Origin: Phaeobacter gallaeciensis DSM 26640
GTDB lineage: Bacteria; Pseudomonadota; Alphaproteobacteria; Rhodobacterales; Rhodobacteraceae
Reading direction: 5' to 3'
NCBI RefSeq assembly: GCF_000511385.1
Contig: NC_023148.1
Span: 62,001 to 126,000 of the forward strand
DNA: 64,000 nucleotides
The first letter of the stretch is position 1, and each line of letters begins with the position of its first letter. Positions 1 to 7,136 of the stretch are shown here, in pieces. The notes below the pieces were generated by a model, which made no database searches, was not told where the DNA came from, and saw only the letters and a program-made list of their open reading frames with translations. The position numbers and the translations under genes are program-made.

Positions 1-153
1 TGTGTTGTCGAGACCATTGGCGATCAGGGCGCTGGAATCGCCGATAGCTCCCGTGGCGAAGAACCCCGCAGCGATTGCGAGATTGAGACCGAGAACAATC
101 CAGAGCGTCTGGCGCTCTTTTTCATTCTTCCCGCTGAATTCGCTTTCGACCAT
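1..153 (-). CDS. CDF-family cation exporter, N-terminal fragment cut by window edge
   Basis: Only the first 51 codons are in the window, on the reverse strand from an ATG at 153. The N-terminus is charged and is followed by a first membrane helix and the motif DSSALIANGLDN, typical of the first helices of cation diffusion facilitator (CzcD/ZitB-like) proteins, which export Zn, Cd or Co by proton antiport. A GAAAGG ribosome site lies about 11 nt before the ATG. The gene follows ynfA in the same direction but has its own MerR-type promoter at 226-256, so metal-induced expression under the MerR protein at 590-1018 is inferred. Substrate specificity cannot be judged from this fragment. Confidence 0.8.
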   Translation of the reverse strand, partial: MVESEFSGKNEKERQTLWIVLGLNLAIAAGFFATGAIGDSSALIANGLDNT

Positions 154-225
154 CGAACTGGCAAACCTTTCGATTTCTAAGAAAGGGGGCAGAAACGCCC
201 TCTTCGGATGCAGCTGTCAATAAGA

Positions 226-256
226 TATATAGAACCTCTAGCGACTGTAGATCCAA
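226..256 (-). promoter_or_regulatory. MerR-type promoter/operator for the CDF gene
   Basis: On the reverse strand the -35 TTGGAT (251-256) and -10 TATATA (226-231) are separated by exactly 19 bp. That long spacer is the hallmark of MerR-activated promoters. The spacer carries a dyad-like element CTACAGT-cgc-TAGAGGT. The same core, ACCTCTAnCnnCTGTAG, recurs at 1134-1150. The predicted activator is the MerR protein encoded at 590-1018. Confidence 0.75.
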
Positions 257-266
257 AATAGCTTAT

Positions 267-593
267 TTACGTCCCTCTGGGCACCGAAAGAATAATCGCG
301 GCACCGATCAAACAGATGGACGTCCCTATGAAGTCCCATCTGTCAGGTCGCTCGCCCTCGACGAACCACATCCAGAGCATGGAGGCCCCGATGTAGATGC
401 CGCCATAGGCTGCGAAAGCGCGGCCCGCTGCGCTGGTTTCGACCTGCGCCAGCAACCAGCCGAAAAGCGCGAGCGCGATTATGCCGGGTGCGAGCCAGAG
501 CGGTGATGCCCCAAGACGCCACCACGCCCAGATGGCGAAACACCCGCTGATCTCCGCGACAGCAGCCAGCAGATAGGCAATTGCGGCGTTCAA
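267..593 (-). CDS. ynfA: YnfA/UPF0060 family small membrane protein
   Basis: A 108-residue protein with four hydrophobic helices that matches the UPF0060 (YnfA) family, a small multidrug-resistance-like inner membrane family of uncertain substrate. The family signature is visible as [18 protein letters not shown] near the N-terminus and AAYGGIYI in the second half. I chose a TTG start at 593 because it overlaps the stop of the upstream merR gene (TTGA overlap) and gives the usual family length of about 108 residues. A longer in-frame reading would run into the merR coding sequence. It is translationally coupled to merR and precedes the CDF exporter, so a role in metal or cation tolerance is plausible but unproven. 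Confidence 0.8.
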   Translation of the reverse strand: MNAAIAYLLAAVAEISGCFAIWAWWRLGASPLWLAPGIIALALFGWLLAQVETSAAGRAFAAYGGIYIGASMLWMWFVEGERPDRWDFIGTSICLIGAAIILSVPRGT

Positions 594-1018
594 GCCCCAA
601 TCTCGTCGTGCTCGGTGAGACATTCCGCATGGTCTCGAAGGACCTCCAGAACCTTGCACTCCGCAACGCTGTCACCGTCGCACTCGGCGACCATGCGTTT
701 CAATTCCTTCTTAAGCGCTTGCAGACGCTTGATCCGCTGTTCGACTTGGTGGAGTTGCCGACGCGCGATCGAATCCGCCTCCGCGCAGGATTGGGACGGG
801 TTGTCCGAGAGGTCCAGCAGCTCCCGGATGGAGTCGAGCGAAAATCCGAGCTGGCGTGAGTGCCGGATGAAAGCCAGCCGGTCGAGGTCCTTTTCAAAGT
901 AACGGCGCTGGCCGCCTGCGGTCCTTCCGGCCTCGTTCATCAAACCGATTTCTTCGTAGTAGCGGATCGTCTGAACCTTGGTTCCGGTTCTCCGCGAGAG
1001 TGTTCCGATTGCCAGCAT
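590..1018 (-). CDS. MerR-family metal-responsive activator (ZntR/CadR/PbrR-like)
   Basis: A 142-residue MerR regulator. Residues 1-70 form the winged-helix DNA-binding domain with the conserved [12 protein letters not shown] segment, followed by a dimerisation helix. Cys78, Cys113, Cys121 and Cys133 lie where ZntR/CadR/PbrR proteins place their metal-binding cysteines, so Zn(II), Cd(II) or Pb(II) sensing is more likely than copper. The CueR-type C-terminal C-x7-C loop is not present. It is divergent from the large operon starting at 1197 and co-directional with ynfA and the CDF gene. Imperfect and good 19-bp-spacer operators at 1034-1048, 1129-1159 and 226-256 make it the probable regulator of all three units. 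Confidence 0.85.
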   Translation of the reverse strand: MLAIGTLSRRTGTKVQTIRYYEEIGLMNEAGRTAGGQRRYFEKDLDRLAFIRHSRQLGFSLDSIRELLDLSDNPSQSCAEADSIARRQLHQVEQRIKRLQALKKELKRMVAECDGDSVAECKVLEVLRDHAECLTEHDEIGA

Positions 1019-1033
1019 GTGCGATCCTTCAAT

Positions 1034-1048
1034 CTACAAAGACTGTAG
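1034..1048 (-). promoter_or_regulatory. MerR-type dyad in the merR 5' region
   Basis: The palindrome CTACA-aagac-TGTAG sits 16 bp upstream of the merR start codon. It shares the CTACAGT half site with the CDF operator, but flanking -35/-10 elements are poor. Autoregulation is inferred. Confidence 0.5.
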
Positions 1049-1128
1049 CTTACTGAAGAGACAACTCCATTGAAAAGACAAAGGTTTCACTTTGGCGTGA
1101 CTTCGGACAACAAAAAGTAACTTTTCGC

Positions 1129-1159
1129 TTGAACCTCTATCTGCTGTAGCTTGTATCCT
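1129..1159 (+). promoter_or_regulatory. MerR-type promoter of the SCO-to-Lnt operon
   Basis: A -35 TTGAAC (1129-1134), a 19-bp spacer with the ACCTCTAtCtgCTGTAG core, and a -10 TATCCT (1154-1159) precede the operon by about 37 bp. The spacer length and shared core with 226-256 identify a MerR-activated promoter. Confidence 0.75.
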
Positions 1160-1196
1160 GCGCACAAACAAACTGAACAGGTGGGTAGCGCAAGCA

Positions 1197-1805
1197 ATGA
1201 AGAAGGTCCGGATAGTTCTCTGGTCGGCAGTGGTTGTCGCTGCGGCGGTGTCAGCCACGCTTTGGATGACTGAACGCAATCAGGGACCGGTCGCCGCGCG
1301 TGTTGATCCTGAGGCCGAGAGTTTCACTGCGGATTTTGAGCTGACGGACCATACCGGTATGGTGCAGACCGACGAGGATTTCCGAGGGCGCTGGATGCTC
1401 GTCTTTTTCGGATTTGCGAACTGCCCCGACGTGTGTCCCATGGGGCTCGCAACCATCGCGGAGGTCATGGACGAGCTCGGCACCCAAGGTTCCGCCGTCC
1501 AGCCCCTGTTCATCACGGTCGACCCTGAAAGGGATACGCCAAGCGCTCTGGCCAACTACGTTCCCCAGTTTGGTCAGGGAATCCTTGGGTTGAGCGGACC
1601 GCCGGACCAAATCGAACGCACTGCCGAGACCTTCAAGATCTACTACCAGAAGATCGAGGAAGCCTCGGCGCCCGACGGCTATACGATGGGGCATACGTCG
1701 TCCTTCCTTCTCTTCGATCCGGAAGGCGAATTTGTCCGCATCTACGAATACGACGAGGAACCCAGACTGATCGTTACTGATCTTCGCGAAAGGATCGGCG
1801 CGTGA
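1197..1805 (+). CDS. SCO1/SenC/PrrC family copper chaperone/thioredoxin-fold protein (first copy)
   Basis: A 202-residue membrane-anchored thioredoxin-fold protein. Residues 8-24 form an N-terminal signal anchor. The periplasmic domain has the copper-binding CPDVC motif (Cys76, Cys80) and a distal histidine (His166 in TMGHTSS), the three ligands expected of a SCO protein. SCO proteins deliver copper to cytochrome oxidase or act as thiol-disulfide reductases. It is the first gene of a tightly packed operon behind a MerR-type promoter, and its stop overlaps the GTG start of dsbB by 4 nt. A second SCO copy lies at 3415-4038 in the same operon, sharing the CPDVCP and YTMxHT motifs. Confidence 0.9.
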   Translation: MKKVRIVLWSAVVVAAAVSATLWMTERNQGPVAARVDPEAESFTADFELTDHTGMVQTDEDFRGRWMLVFFGFANCPDVCPMGLATIAEVMDELGTQGSAVQPLFITVDPERDTPSALANYVPQFGQGILGLSGPPDQIERTAETFKIYYQKIEEASAPDGYTMGHTSSFLLFDPEGEFVRIYEYDEEPRLIVTDLRERIGA

Positions 1806-2245
1806 CAGCTGGCCCAGACGCAACGCCACGCGCCGCGAGACCGGTAGCTTTCCTCTTCGCGGCATGGTTCGTCGCCTTGTCCGCGTCGCTTGCCGTGCTC
1901 TTCATCGGAGAGGTTCTGGGGCAGACCCCCTGCAATCTGTGCTGGTTCCAGCGTGCCTTCATGTTTCCGCTCGCGATCATCCTCGGGGTGGCGGCGTGGC
2001 GCGCCGACCTCTCGATCTGGCGCTATGCCGCGCCGCTCGCGGTTCTGGGTGGTGCCGTCGCCCTTTACCATTCCCTGCTTTACGCAGGGATCGTGCCGGC
2101 GCCGATCGTCCCCTGCACGGCGTCCGGGCCATCCTGCACCGATGACGCGATGCTGATCCTTGGCCTGCCAATCCCTCTGCTCTCCCTGCTGACGTTCGGG
2201 GCAATCCTTGTCCTTCTCATTCAACTTCGACGGATATCAATATGA
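1802..2245 (+). CDS. DsbB-like disulfide bond formation protein (BdbC type)
   Basis: A 147-residue protein with four predicted membrane helices. It has a CNLC pair (Cys44, Cys47) in the first periplasmic loop and Cys105/Cys112 in the second, the arrangement of DsbB/BdbC enzymes that reoxidise a DsbA partner with quinone. It starts with GTG, overlapping the SCO stop by 4 nt, and its stop overlaps the next ATG (a DsbA-family protein) by 4 nt, so the oxidase and its likely partner are translationally coupled. A second, different DsbB is at 25617-26129. Confidence 0.88.
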   Translation: MTAGPDATPRAARPVAFLFAAWFVALSASLAVLFIGEVLGQTPCNLCWFQRAFMFPLAIILGVAAWRADLSIWRYAAPLAVLGGAVALYHSLLYAGIVPAPIVPCTASGPSCTDDAMLILGLPIPLLSLLTFGAILVLLIQLRRISI

Positions 2246-2904
2246 ACCGAAAGACACTTCTGCTCGCGATACTCACTCTGGTACTGGCCGTTTTCGTGGC
2301 TGGTGCCTGGTTCGTATCGCGCCCCGATCCGACCCCGGTGGCGACAGCCGCTCCGCTGGAACAACAGGATCGTCTTGTTCGGTCCTATTCTCCCATACTC
2401 GGGCGTGAGGATGCGCCAGTGACCATCGTGGAGTTCTTCGACCCGGCCTGCGAGGCCTGCCGCGCCTTCCATCCCATCGTGAAGCAGATACTGACGCAAT
2501 ACCCCGACGATGTGCGCGTCGTCATGCGCTACACTCCGTTCCACGGCGAGGGGTCCGAGCTGGCAATCAAGGTGCTGGAAGCGGCCCGGTTGCAGGACGT
2601 TTTTGTTCCCGTGCTGGAAGCGCTGCTTGAAAATCAGCCCGCCTGGGCCTCTCACGGCGCTCCGGCAGCTGAGCGCATCATGGAGATCGCCGGAGCGGCG
2701 GGCTTGGACACAGACGCCGCCGCAAATCAGATCATGTCACCCAGCATCGTCGGCGTCCTCAATCAAGACCGGGCAGACGTCGAAGCTGTCGGAATCCAAG
2801 GCACACCGACGTTCTTCGTCAACGGTAAGCCTTTGCCAGAGTTCGGTGCGGAGCAGCTCTTGTCGCTCGTCCAAGCCGAAGTCGAGGCTGCGGCAACAAA
2901 CTAG
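2242..2904 (+). CDS. DsbA-family thiol:disulfide oxidoreductase
   Basis: A 220-residue protein with an N-terminal membrane anchor (residues 5-24) and a thioredoxin-fold domain with inserted helices. The active site is FFDPACEAC (Cys70, Cys73), and the cis-proline loop GIQGTPTFFVNG is visible near residue 190. CEAC differs from the classical CPHC. The family includes BdbD/ScsC-type oxidases and isomerases. Coupling to the upstream DsbB suggests the pair forms or repairs disulfides outside the cytoplasm when copper or other metals oxidise thiols. Signal-anchor rather than cleavable export is my reading. Confidence 0.87.
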   Translation: MNRKTLLLAILTLVLAVFVAGAWFVSRPDPTPVATAAPLEQQDRLVRSYSPILGREDAPVTIVEFFDPACEACRAFHPIVKQILTQYPDDVRVVMRYTPFHGEGSELAIKVLEAARLQDVFVPVLEALLENQPAWASHGAPAAERIMEIAGAAGLDTDAAANQIMSPSIVGVLNQDRADVEAVGIQGTPTFFVNGKPLPEFGAEQLLSLVQAEVEAAATN

Positions 2905-2923
2905 AACGAACAGGAGACCCAAC

Positions 2924-3406
2924 GTGTTCAAAACCTTCGCAAAGGCAATCCAGAGCCTGTCTGTCGCTCTTCTGATGGGCTTGCCAATGGCATCCTCAGC
3001 GCAGCAGTTGTCAGAGAACGCATCGATTGTGGTCGAGAGCCCCTGGGCGCGCGCGAGCCTTGGAATGTCGCGGCCCGGCGGGGCCTATCTGACCGTTCGG
3101 AACGAGGGCAGCGATCAGATCTCCCTTATCGGTCTTCGCGCGGAGATCTCCGGCATGGCTTCGATCCACGAAACCAGAACCAATTCTGACGGCGTCAGCA
3201 GCATGGCTCCGGCGGACGATATCGTGATCCCGCCCGGGGGTATGTTCGCCCTTGAACCCGGCGGATATCACGCCATGCTGATGCAACTGCAATCTCCGCT
3301 CGTCGAGGGGGAGACCTTTCCGCTGACCCTGCTCTTTTCCGATGGAACAGAGCTTGAAATCACCGTCCCGGTCCTTGGCATCGGCGCACGCGGCCCCGAA
3401 GGCTGA
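2924..3406 (+). CDS. PCu(A)C-family periplasmic copper chaperone
   Basis: A 160-residue secreted protein. A GTG start at 2924 is chosen because CAGGAGA lies just upstream and it opens a clean signal peptide ending near SSAQQ. The frame is open far upstream, but that part overlaps dsbA and is not coding. The Cu(I) site of PCu(A)C proteins, H-x10/11-M-x21-H-x-M, is complete (His82, Met94, His116, Met118). These chaperones hand Cu(I) to SCO proteins and to the CuA site of cytochrome oxidase. Placement between two SCO genes fits that partnership. Confidence 0.9.
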   Translation: MFKTFAKAIQSLSVALLMGLPMASSAQQLSENASIVVESPWARASLGMSRPGGAYLTVRNEGSDQISLIGLRAEISGMASIHETRTNSDGVSSMAPADDIVIPPGGMFALEPGGYHAMLMQLQSPLVEGETFPLTLLFSDGTELEITVPVLGIGARGPEG

Positions 3407-3414
3407 TCCGGCTG

Positions 3415-4038
3415 ATGATGAGGGTGGCCAAAATCGCAGCGATCGGAGCGGCGGCGGTCTTTGCCGCCCTGTTTGTCGGCTGGTGGCAGGTAGATGGGCC
3501 TGGCGCTGACTCCGCGCCGGGCAAGCGGTCTCTACCGCTGACTGCTATGGAATTCAGCCTGACGGATCAGGATGGTCGGGATGTCGGCCCGGAAACCCTC
3601 ATCGGCGAGCCGAGTCTGGTCTTCTTCGGATTCACCTACTGCCCCGACGTTTGCCCGACGACCCTCTCGGACATTTCCGGATGGCTCGACGAGATTGGGC
3701 CGGACGCCGAAGACCTGAATACCGTTTTCATCACCGTAGATCCGGACCGCGACACGGTCGAGACCATGGCCGAGTATGTCTCGTATTTCCATCCGCAGAT
3801 ACAAGGATGGACGGGCTTGCCAGACCAGATCGCGGCCATCGCCGATGGTTTCCGTGCCACCTATGAGAAGGTTGAGGGGGAAAACGGCGAATATACGATG
3901 AACCACACGGCGGGTGTTTTCCTGTTCGATGCGACAGGTCGCTTCGTCACCACCATCGACTATCACGAACCACGCGAATTCGCCGTGCCGAAGATAAGGC
4001 GCGCGATGCAGAACAGAACCGAGAGGGCAGAATCTTGA
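3415..4038 (+). CDS. SCO1/SenC family protein (second copy)
   Basis: A 207-residue SCO protein with an N-terminal anchor (residues 5-24), the CPDVC motif (Cys76, Cys80) and the distal His164 (TMNHT). It lies 8 bp after the PCu(A)C gene and its stop overlaps the TTG start of the M23 peptidase. The pairing with PCu(A)C points to copper transfer. Two SCO proteins in one operon may divide copper delivery and thiol reduction between them, which the sequence alone cannot decide. Confidence 0.9.
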   Translation: MMRVAKIAAIGAAAVFAALFVGWWQVDGPGADSAPGKRSLPLTAMEFSLTDQDGRDVGPETLIGEPSLVFFGFTYCPDVCPTTLSDISGWLDEIGPDAEDLNTVFITVDPDRDTVETMAEYVSYFHPQIQGWTGLPDQIAAIADGFRATYEKVEGENGEYTMNHTAGVFLFDATGRFVTTIDYHEPREFAVPKIRRAMQNRTERAES

Positions 4039-5384
4039 AACTGAGACATATCGTTCTGGGAACGACAATGGCCGCGGCAGCGGTCAGCACGATAGCGAGC
4101 CGGGCTTTGATCCTGGAGGCGCCGCCCGAGTACATCTTTTCCGAGGCTCCGGAAGCCTTGGACAGTCCACCCGAACCTCTCGATGGACCAGGCGTCAACG
4201 CATCTGGCGAGACGATGCCGAATATGCTTCCGGCCGCTTTTCAGCCGCCTGAGTTTCCCGCACTCGAACGGGCCGAGCCAGATAATCTGATGGCGCTTGT
4301 TCAGGCCCTCGCCACGCCGCCTTGGGAGGCGACGGTCGAGGCGGGTGACACATTGGACGTGCTTCTCTCTCTCGCGGACATGGATGCGCAAACACGGACC
4401 GAAGTCGCACTGGCACTGACGGTTGAATACGACCTGCGCCGCCTTCGACCGGGCCATCGTCTCAGCGTCGACTTTCGCCCGGACGGCACGCCATCCGTTG
4501 TGACGTTGGCTGTCGATGACGGCGTGCGGATCGAAGTCACCCTGGACGACACCATTGCGAGTCGGACGGTAACGCCGAGCGCGTTGACAGTCGAGCGTGC
4601 GAGCCAGTTGCTGGTGAACGGGTCGATCTACGCTTCGCTGGATCGAGCAGGCGTCCCGGCCCGTTTTGCCGTCGATCTCGCACAAATCCTCGGGGAAACG
4701 GTCGACTTTCGCAGGGATCTTCAAGGCGGAGAGACCCTGAATATCCTTTGGGGTCAGACCGTCCTTCGCGATGGTTCAGAGGTCGGTCAACCGTCAATCT
4801 CCTATGCGGCCCTCGATCTGGCCGACGACCGCTTCGAAATCCTCTGGTCAGCCGAAGACAGCGGGCGGGCAACGGTCTATTTGAATGGTGAAATCCTGCG
4901 GACGGTCGCGCCGCCGGTGGAAGGCGCACGACTGTCGTCGGTCTTCGGGCAGCGCAAGCATCCGATCTATGGCAGTATGCGGATGCACACAGGTGTCGAT
5001 TATGCCGCCGCTGCGGGGACACCGATTGCAGCGACCGCACCCGGACGGGTCTCCTTCATCGGATGGCGGAGCGGATATGGCCGGGTGGTCGAGATCGCGC
5101 ACGGGTCAGACACAATGACCCGCTATGCGCACCTCAGCGCTGTGCCGGAGGGTCTGGCCGTCGGAAACCGCGCGGTCGCGGGCGAAACGATTGGCCAGGT
5201 CGGTGAGACAGGCACGGCGACAGCTCCGAACCTTCACTACGAAGTGCGCGTGGACGGCCGACCTATCGATCCGCTCGGGGAGGAATTGCTCGCCTCTGCG
5301 GAAAATTTCGACACTGCGGATGCCACTGAAATCCTTGAAGAGACGCGCACACGGTTCGCGACCTTTCTTCGCGAAGACACATGA
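4035..5384 (+). CDS. M23-family peptidoglycan endopeptidase (LytM domain)
   Basis: A 449-residue protein. The TTG start overlaps the SCO stop (TTGA) and follows GAGAGGG. The N-terminus contains a hydrophobic export segment. Residues about 97-150 look like a LysM/OapA-type binding region. Residues about 298-410 form a complete M23 metallopeptidase with zinc and catalytic residues His318, Asp322, His366 and His401 (HTGVDYA, YAHLS, LHYEV). Such proteins cleave peptide cross-links in peptidoglycan. It is unusual inside a copper-chaperone operon and suggests that the operon also adjusts the cell wall. Because the zinc ligands are complete, it is probably active rather than an EnvC-type activator. 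Confidence 0.88.
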   Translation: MKLRHIVLGTTMAAAAVSTIASRALILEAPPEYIFSEAPEALDSPPEPLDGPGVNASGETMPNMLPAAFQPPEFPALERAEPDNLMALVQALATPPWEATVEAGDTLDVLLSLADMDAQTRTEVALALTVEYDLRRLRPGHRLSVDFRPDGTPSVVTLAVDDGVRIEVTLDDTIASRTVTPSALTVERASQLLVNGSIYASLDRAGVPARFAVDLAQILGETVDFRRDLQGGETLNILWGQTVLRDGSEVGQPSISYAALDLADDRFEILWSAEDSGRATVYLNGEILRTVAPPVEGARLSSVFGQRKHPIYGSMRMHTGVDYAAAAGTPIAATAPGRVSFIGWRSGYGRVVEIAHGSDTMTRYAHLSAVPEGLAVGNRAVAGETIGQVGETGTATAPNLHYEVRVDGRPIDPLGEELLASAENFDTADATEILEETRTRFATFLREDT

Positions 5385-5404
5385 CTGATTTGAAAGGAAT
5401 TCCG

Positions 5405-5857
5405 ATGAAAAACAGGTTTCAAACCTTGGCCGCCACAACCCTTATGATCGTAACCGCGACGGCCGTGACCGCGCAGACCGCTATCGACGTCGGAAAGACG
5501 CGCGGCTGCGGTTGTTGCCTTTCCTGGATGGAAAAGCTGTCCGAGGCCGGGTTCGCTCCTGAAGGTGAGAATTTGGGCGGCGCGCTGATCCGTCTGAAGA
5601 TGGATAGGAGTATCCCTGTCGACATGTTCTCGTGCCACACGGCGACTGTCGAAGGCTACACCATCGAAGGCCACGTTCCGCCAGCCGACATCGCCCGGCT
5701 GCTTGAGGAACGTCCCGACGCCATCGGTCTTGCCGTGCCCGGCATGCCCATCGGCTCGCCCGGCATGGATTTCGGCGACGATGCCGAAGCCTACGACGTC
5801 TTTCTGGTGAAACCGGACGGCACTACCGAAGTCTTCTCGTCCTATCCGGCGAGCTGA
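5405..5857 (+). CDS. DUF411 metal-binding protein
   Basis: A 150-residue secreted protein. The ATG at 5405 is preferred because AAAGGAAT lies just upstream and a signal peptide begins directly. An earlier ATG at 5381 overlaps the M23 stop. The mature start carries TRGCGCC, and a later SCHTATVEGYTIEGHVP segment is the DUF411 signature. DUF411 proteins are found in copper and silver resistance loci, where a periplasmic metal-binding role is proposed. The cluster of Cys35, Cys37 and Cys38 with the later Cys-His pair is the likely site. It lies in the middle of the MerR-controlled operon. Confidence 0.85.
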   Translation: MKNRFQTLAATTLMIVTATAVTAQTAIDVGKTRGCGCCLSWMEKLSEAGFAPEGENLGGALIRLKMDRSIPVDMFSCHTATVEGYTIEGHVPPADIARLLEERPDAIGLAVPGMPIGSPGMDFGDDAEAYDVFLVKPDGTTEVFSSYPAS

Positions 5858-5858
5858 A

Positions 5859-6650
5859 GTGGAGCAGGTCGCAACACTTTCGCCTGTCGCACTCGGCTTT
5901 CTGGGCAGTCTCGCCGCCGGTCTGATGACCGCCGTCGGAGCGACGCCCGTCCTTTTGGGCAAGACCCCCTCGCGCAAATGGCGCGATATCTCGCTCGGTT
6001 TTGCTGCCGGGGTCATGCTTGCCGCATCGTTCTTCTCGCTCATCATCCCCGCCCTCGACGCGGCAGAGGGGCGATACGGAGACGGTGCGATACCTGCACT
6101 GATCGTCTGCATCGCGATCCTGATGGGCATGGGTGCGGTCGCCCTGATGAACGAAATGATACCGCACGAGCATTTCAGCAGCGGTCGTGAGGGCCCGGAG
6201 GCCGTCTCGCTACGACGTGTGTGGCTCTTCATCATTGCCATCACTATCCACAATGCGCCAGAGGGTCTGGCCGTCGGCGTCGCGTTCGGTGCCGACGGTT
6301 TTACAGGCGGATTTCCCGTCGCTCTCGGGATCGGATTGCAGAACGCGCCTGAAGGGCTGGCTGTTGCAGTCGCCCTACTGGGCGAGCGATACTCGGCGGG
6401 CCGTGCGTTCGGCATCGCAGCACTGACTGGTTTGGTCGAACCCGTCACGGGCTTTCTTGGTGCCGCGGTGATCGTCGTGGCGCAGCCTCTCTTGCCCTGG
6501 GGTCTGGCTTTTGCGGCGGGCGCGATGCTCTATGTCATCAGCCACGAGATCATCCCGGAAACCCATCGCAGCGGCCACCAGAAGCAGGCGACGACCGGGC
6601 TCGCGATCGGCCTCGTCGTCATGCTGTTCCTAGATGTCTGGTTGGGGTGA
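5859..6650 (+). CDS. ZIP-family divalent metal transporter
   Basis: A 263-residue membrane protein with about eight helices and a GTG start one base after the DUF411 stop. It has two ZIP signatures, HNAPEG (His131, Asn132, Glu135) and QNAPEG (from Gln161), plus an SHEIIPE motif in a late helix that completes the binuclear metal site. ZIP proteins normally move Zn or Fe into the cytoplasm, although some bacterial members work as exporters. In an operon under a ZntR/CadR-like activator an import direction would be surprising, so the direction of transport deserves testing. Confidence 0.88.
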   Translation: MEQVATLSPVALGFLGSLAAGLMTAVGATPVLLGKTPSRKWRDISLGFAAGVMLAASFFSLIIPALDAAEGRYGDGAIPALIVCIAILMGMGAVALMNEMIPHEHFSSGREGPEAVSLRRVWLFIIAITIHNAPEGLAVGVAFGADGFTGGFPVALGIGLQNAPEGLAVAVALLGERYSAGRAFGIAALTGLVEPVTGFLGAAVIVVAQPLLPWGLAFAAGAMLYVISHEIIPETHRSGHQKQATTGLAIGLVVMLFLDVWLG

Positions 6651-6653
6651 TTC

Positions 6654-7130
6654 ATGGCAATTCGCTCCCTTGGCATTTGCACAGCTGTCGCGGCGCTCGC
6701 CGCCGATCAGGCATCGAAGGCGTTCGTGCTCGCGAATGCGGAAACGCTCGCCCCCGGCGTCGCTGTGTTCCCCGGCTTCAACCTGATCTTCCACCGCAAC
6801 TACGGCGTGACCTTCGGGTTCTTTCAGAATGTGCCGTGGTGGCTCCTTGCATTGGTCGCCACCACCATCGTCCTGTTTCTTGCCGTATCGCTAATCCGGG
6901 CAACGCGGGCAGCCGAGGCGGTTGCCTACGGCATGGTGATCGGCGGCGCTCTTGGGAATGTCGTGGATCGTTTTCGCTTTGGCGGTGTGACCGACTTCCT
7001 GGATTTCTATCTCGGAACGGCGCATTGGCCAGCGTTCAACCTCGCGGATGTCTTCGTGGTCTGCGGCGTCGGGATTTTGCTGATCTTCTCGGGGCGCGAA
7101 AAGGTCGCTGCGTCCGCAACCTCAAGATAG
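6654..7130 (+). CDS. lspA: Signal peptidase II (lipoprotein signal peptidase)
   Basis: A 158-residue four-helix membrane protease. The two catalytic aspartates are present (Asp105 in GNVVDR, Asp132 in FNLADV), with the upstream RNYGVTFGF motif. LspA removes the signal peptide from diacylglyceryl-modified prolipoproteins. It starts 3 bp after the ZIP stop and is followed 6 bp later by lnt. LspA paralogues are known in metal-resistance operons (PbrC in lead resistance). Here lnt is adjacent and lgt lies at 21860-22780. Confidence 0.92.
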   Translation: MAIRSLGICTAVAALAADQASKAFVLANAETLAPGVAVFPGFNLIFHRNYGVTFGFFQNVPWWLLALVATTIVLFLAVSLIRATRAAEAVAYGMVIGGALGNVVDRFRFGGVTDFLDFYLGTAHWPAFNLADVFVVCGVGILLIFSGREKVAASATSR

Positions 7131-7136
7131 ATCTCG

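Noticed and set aside
2510..3406. A 298-codon open frame across dsbA and the PCu(A)C gene
   Set aside because: Its first part is the antiphase of dsbA. Only the segment from the GTG at 2924, with a ribosome site and signal peptide, is real.
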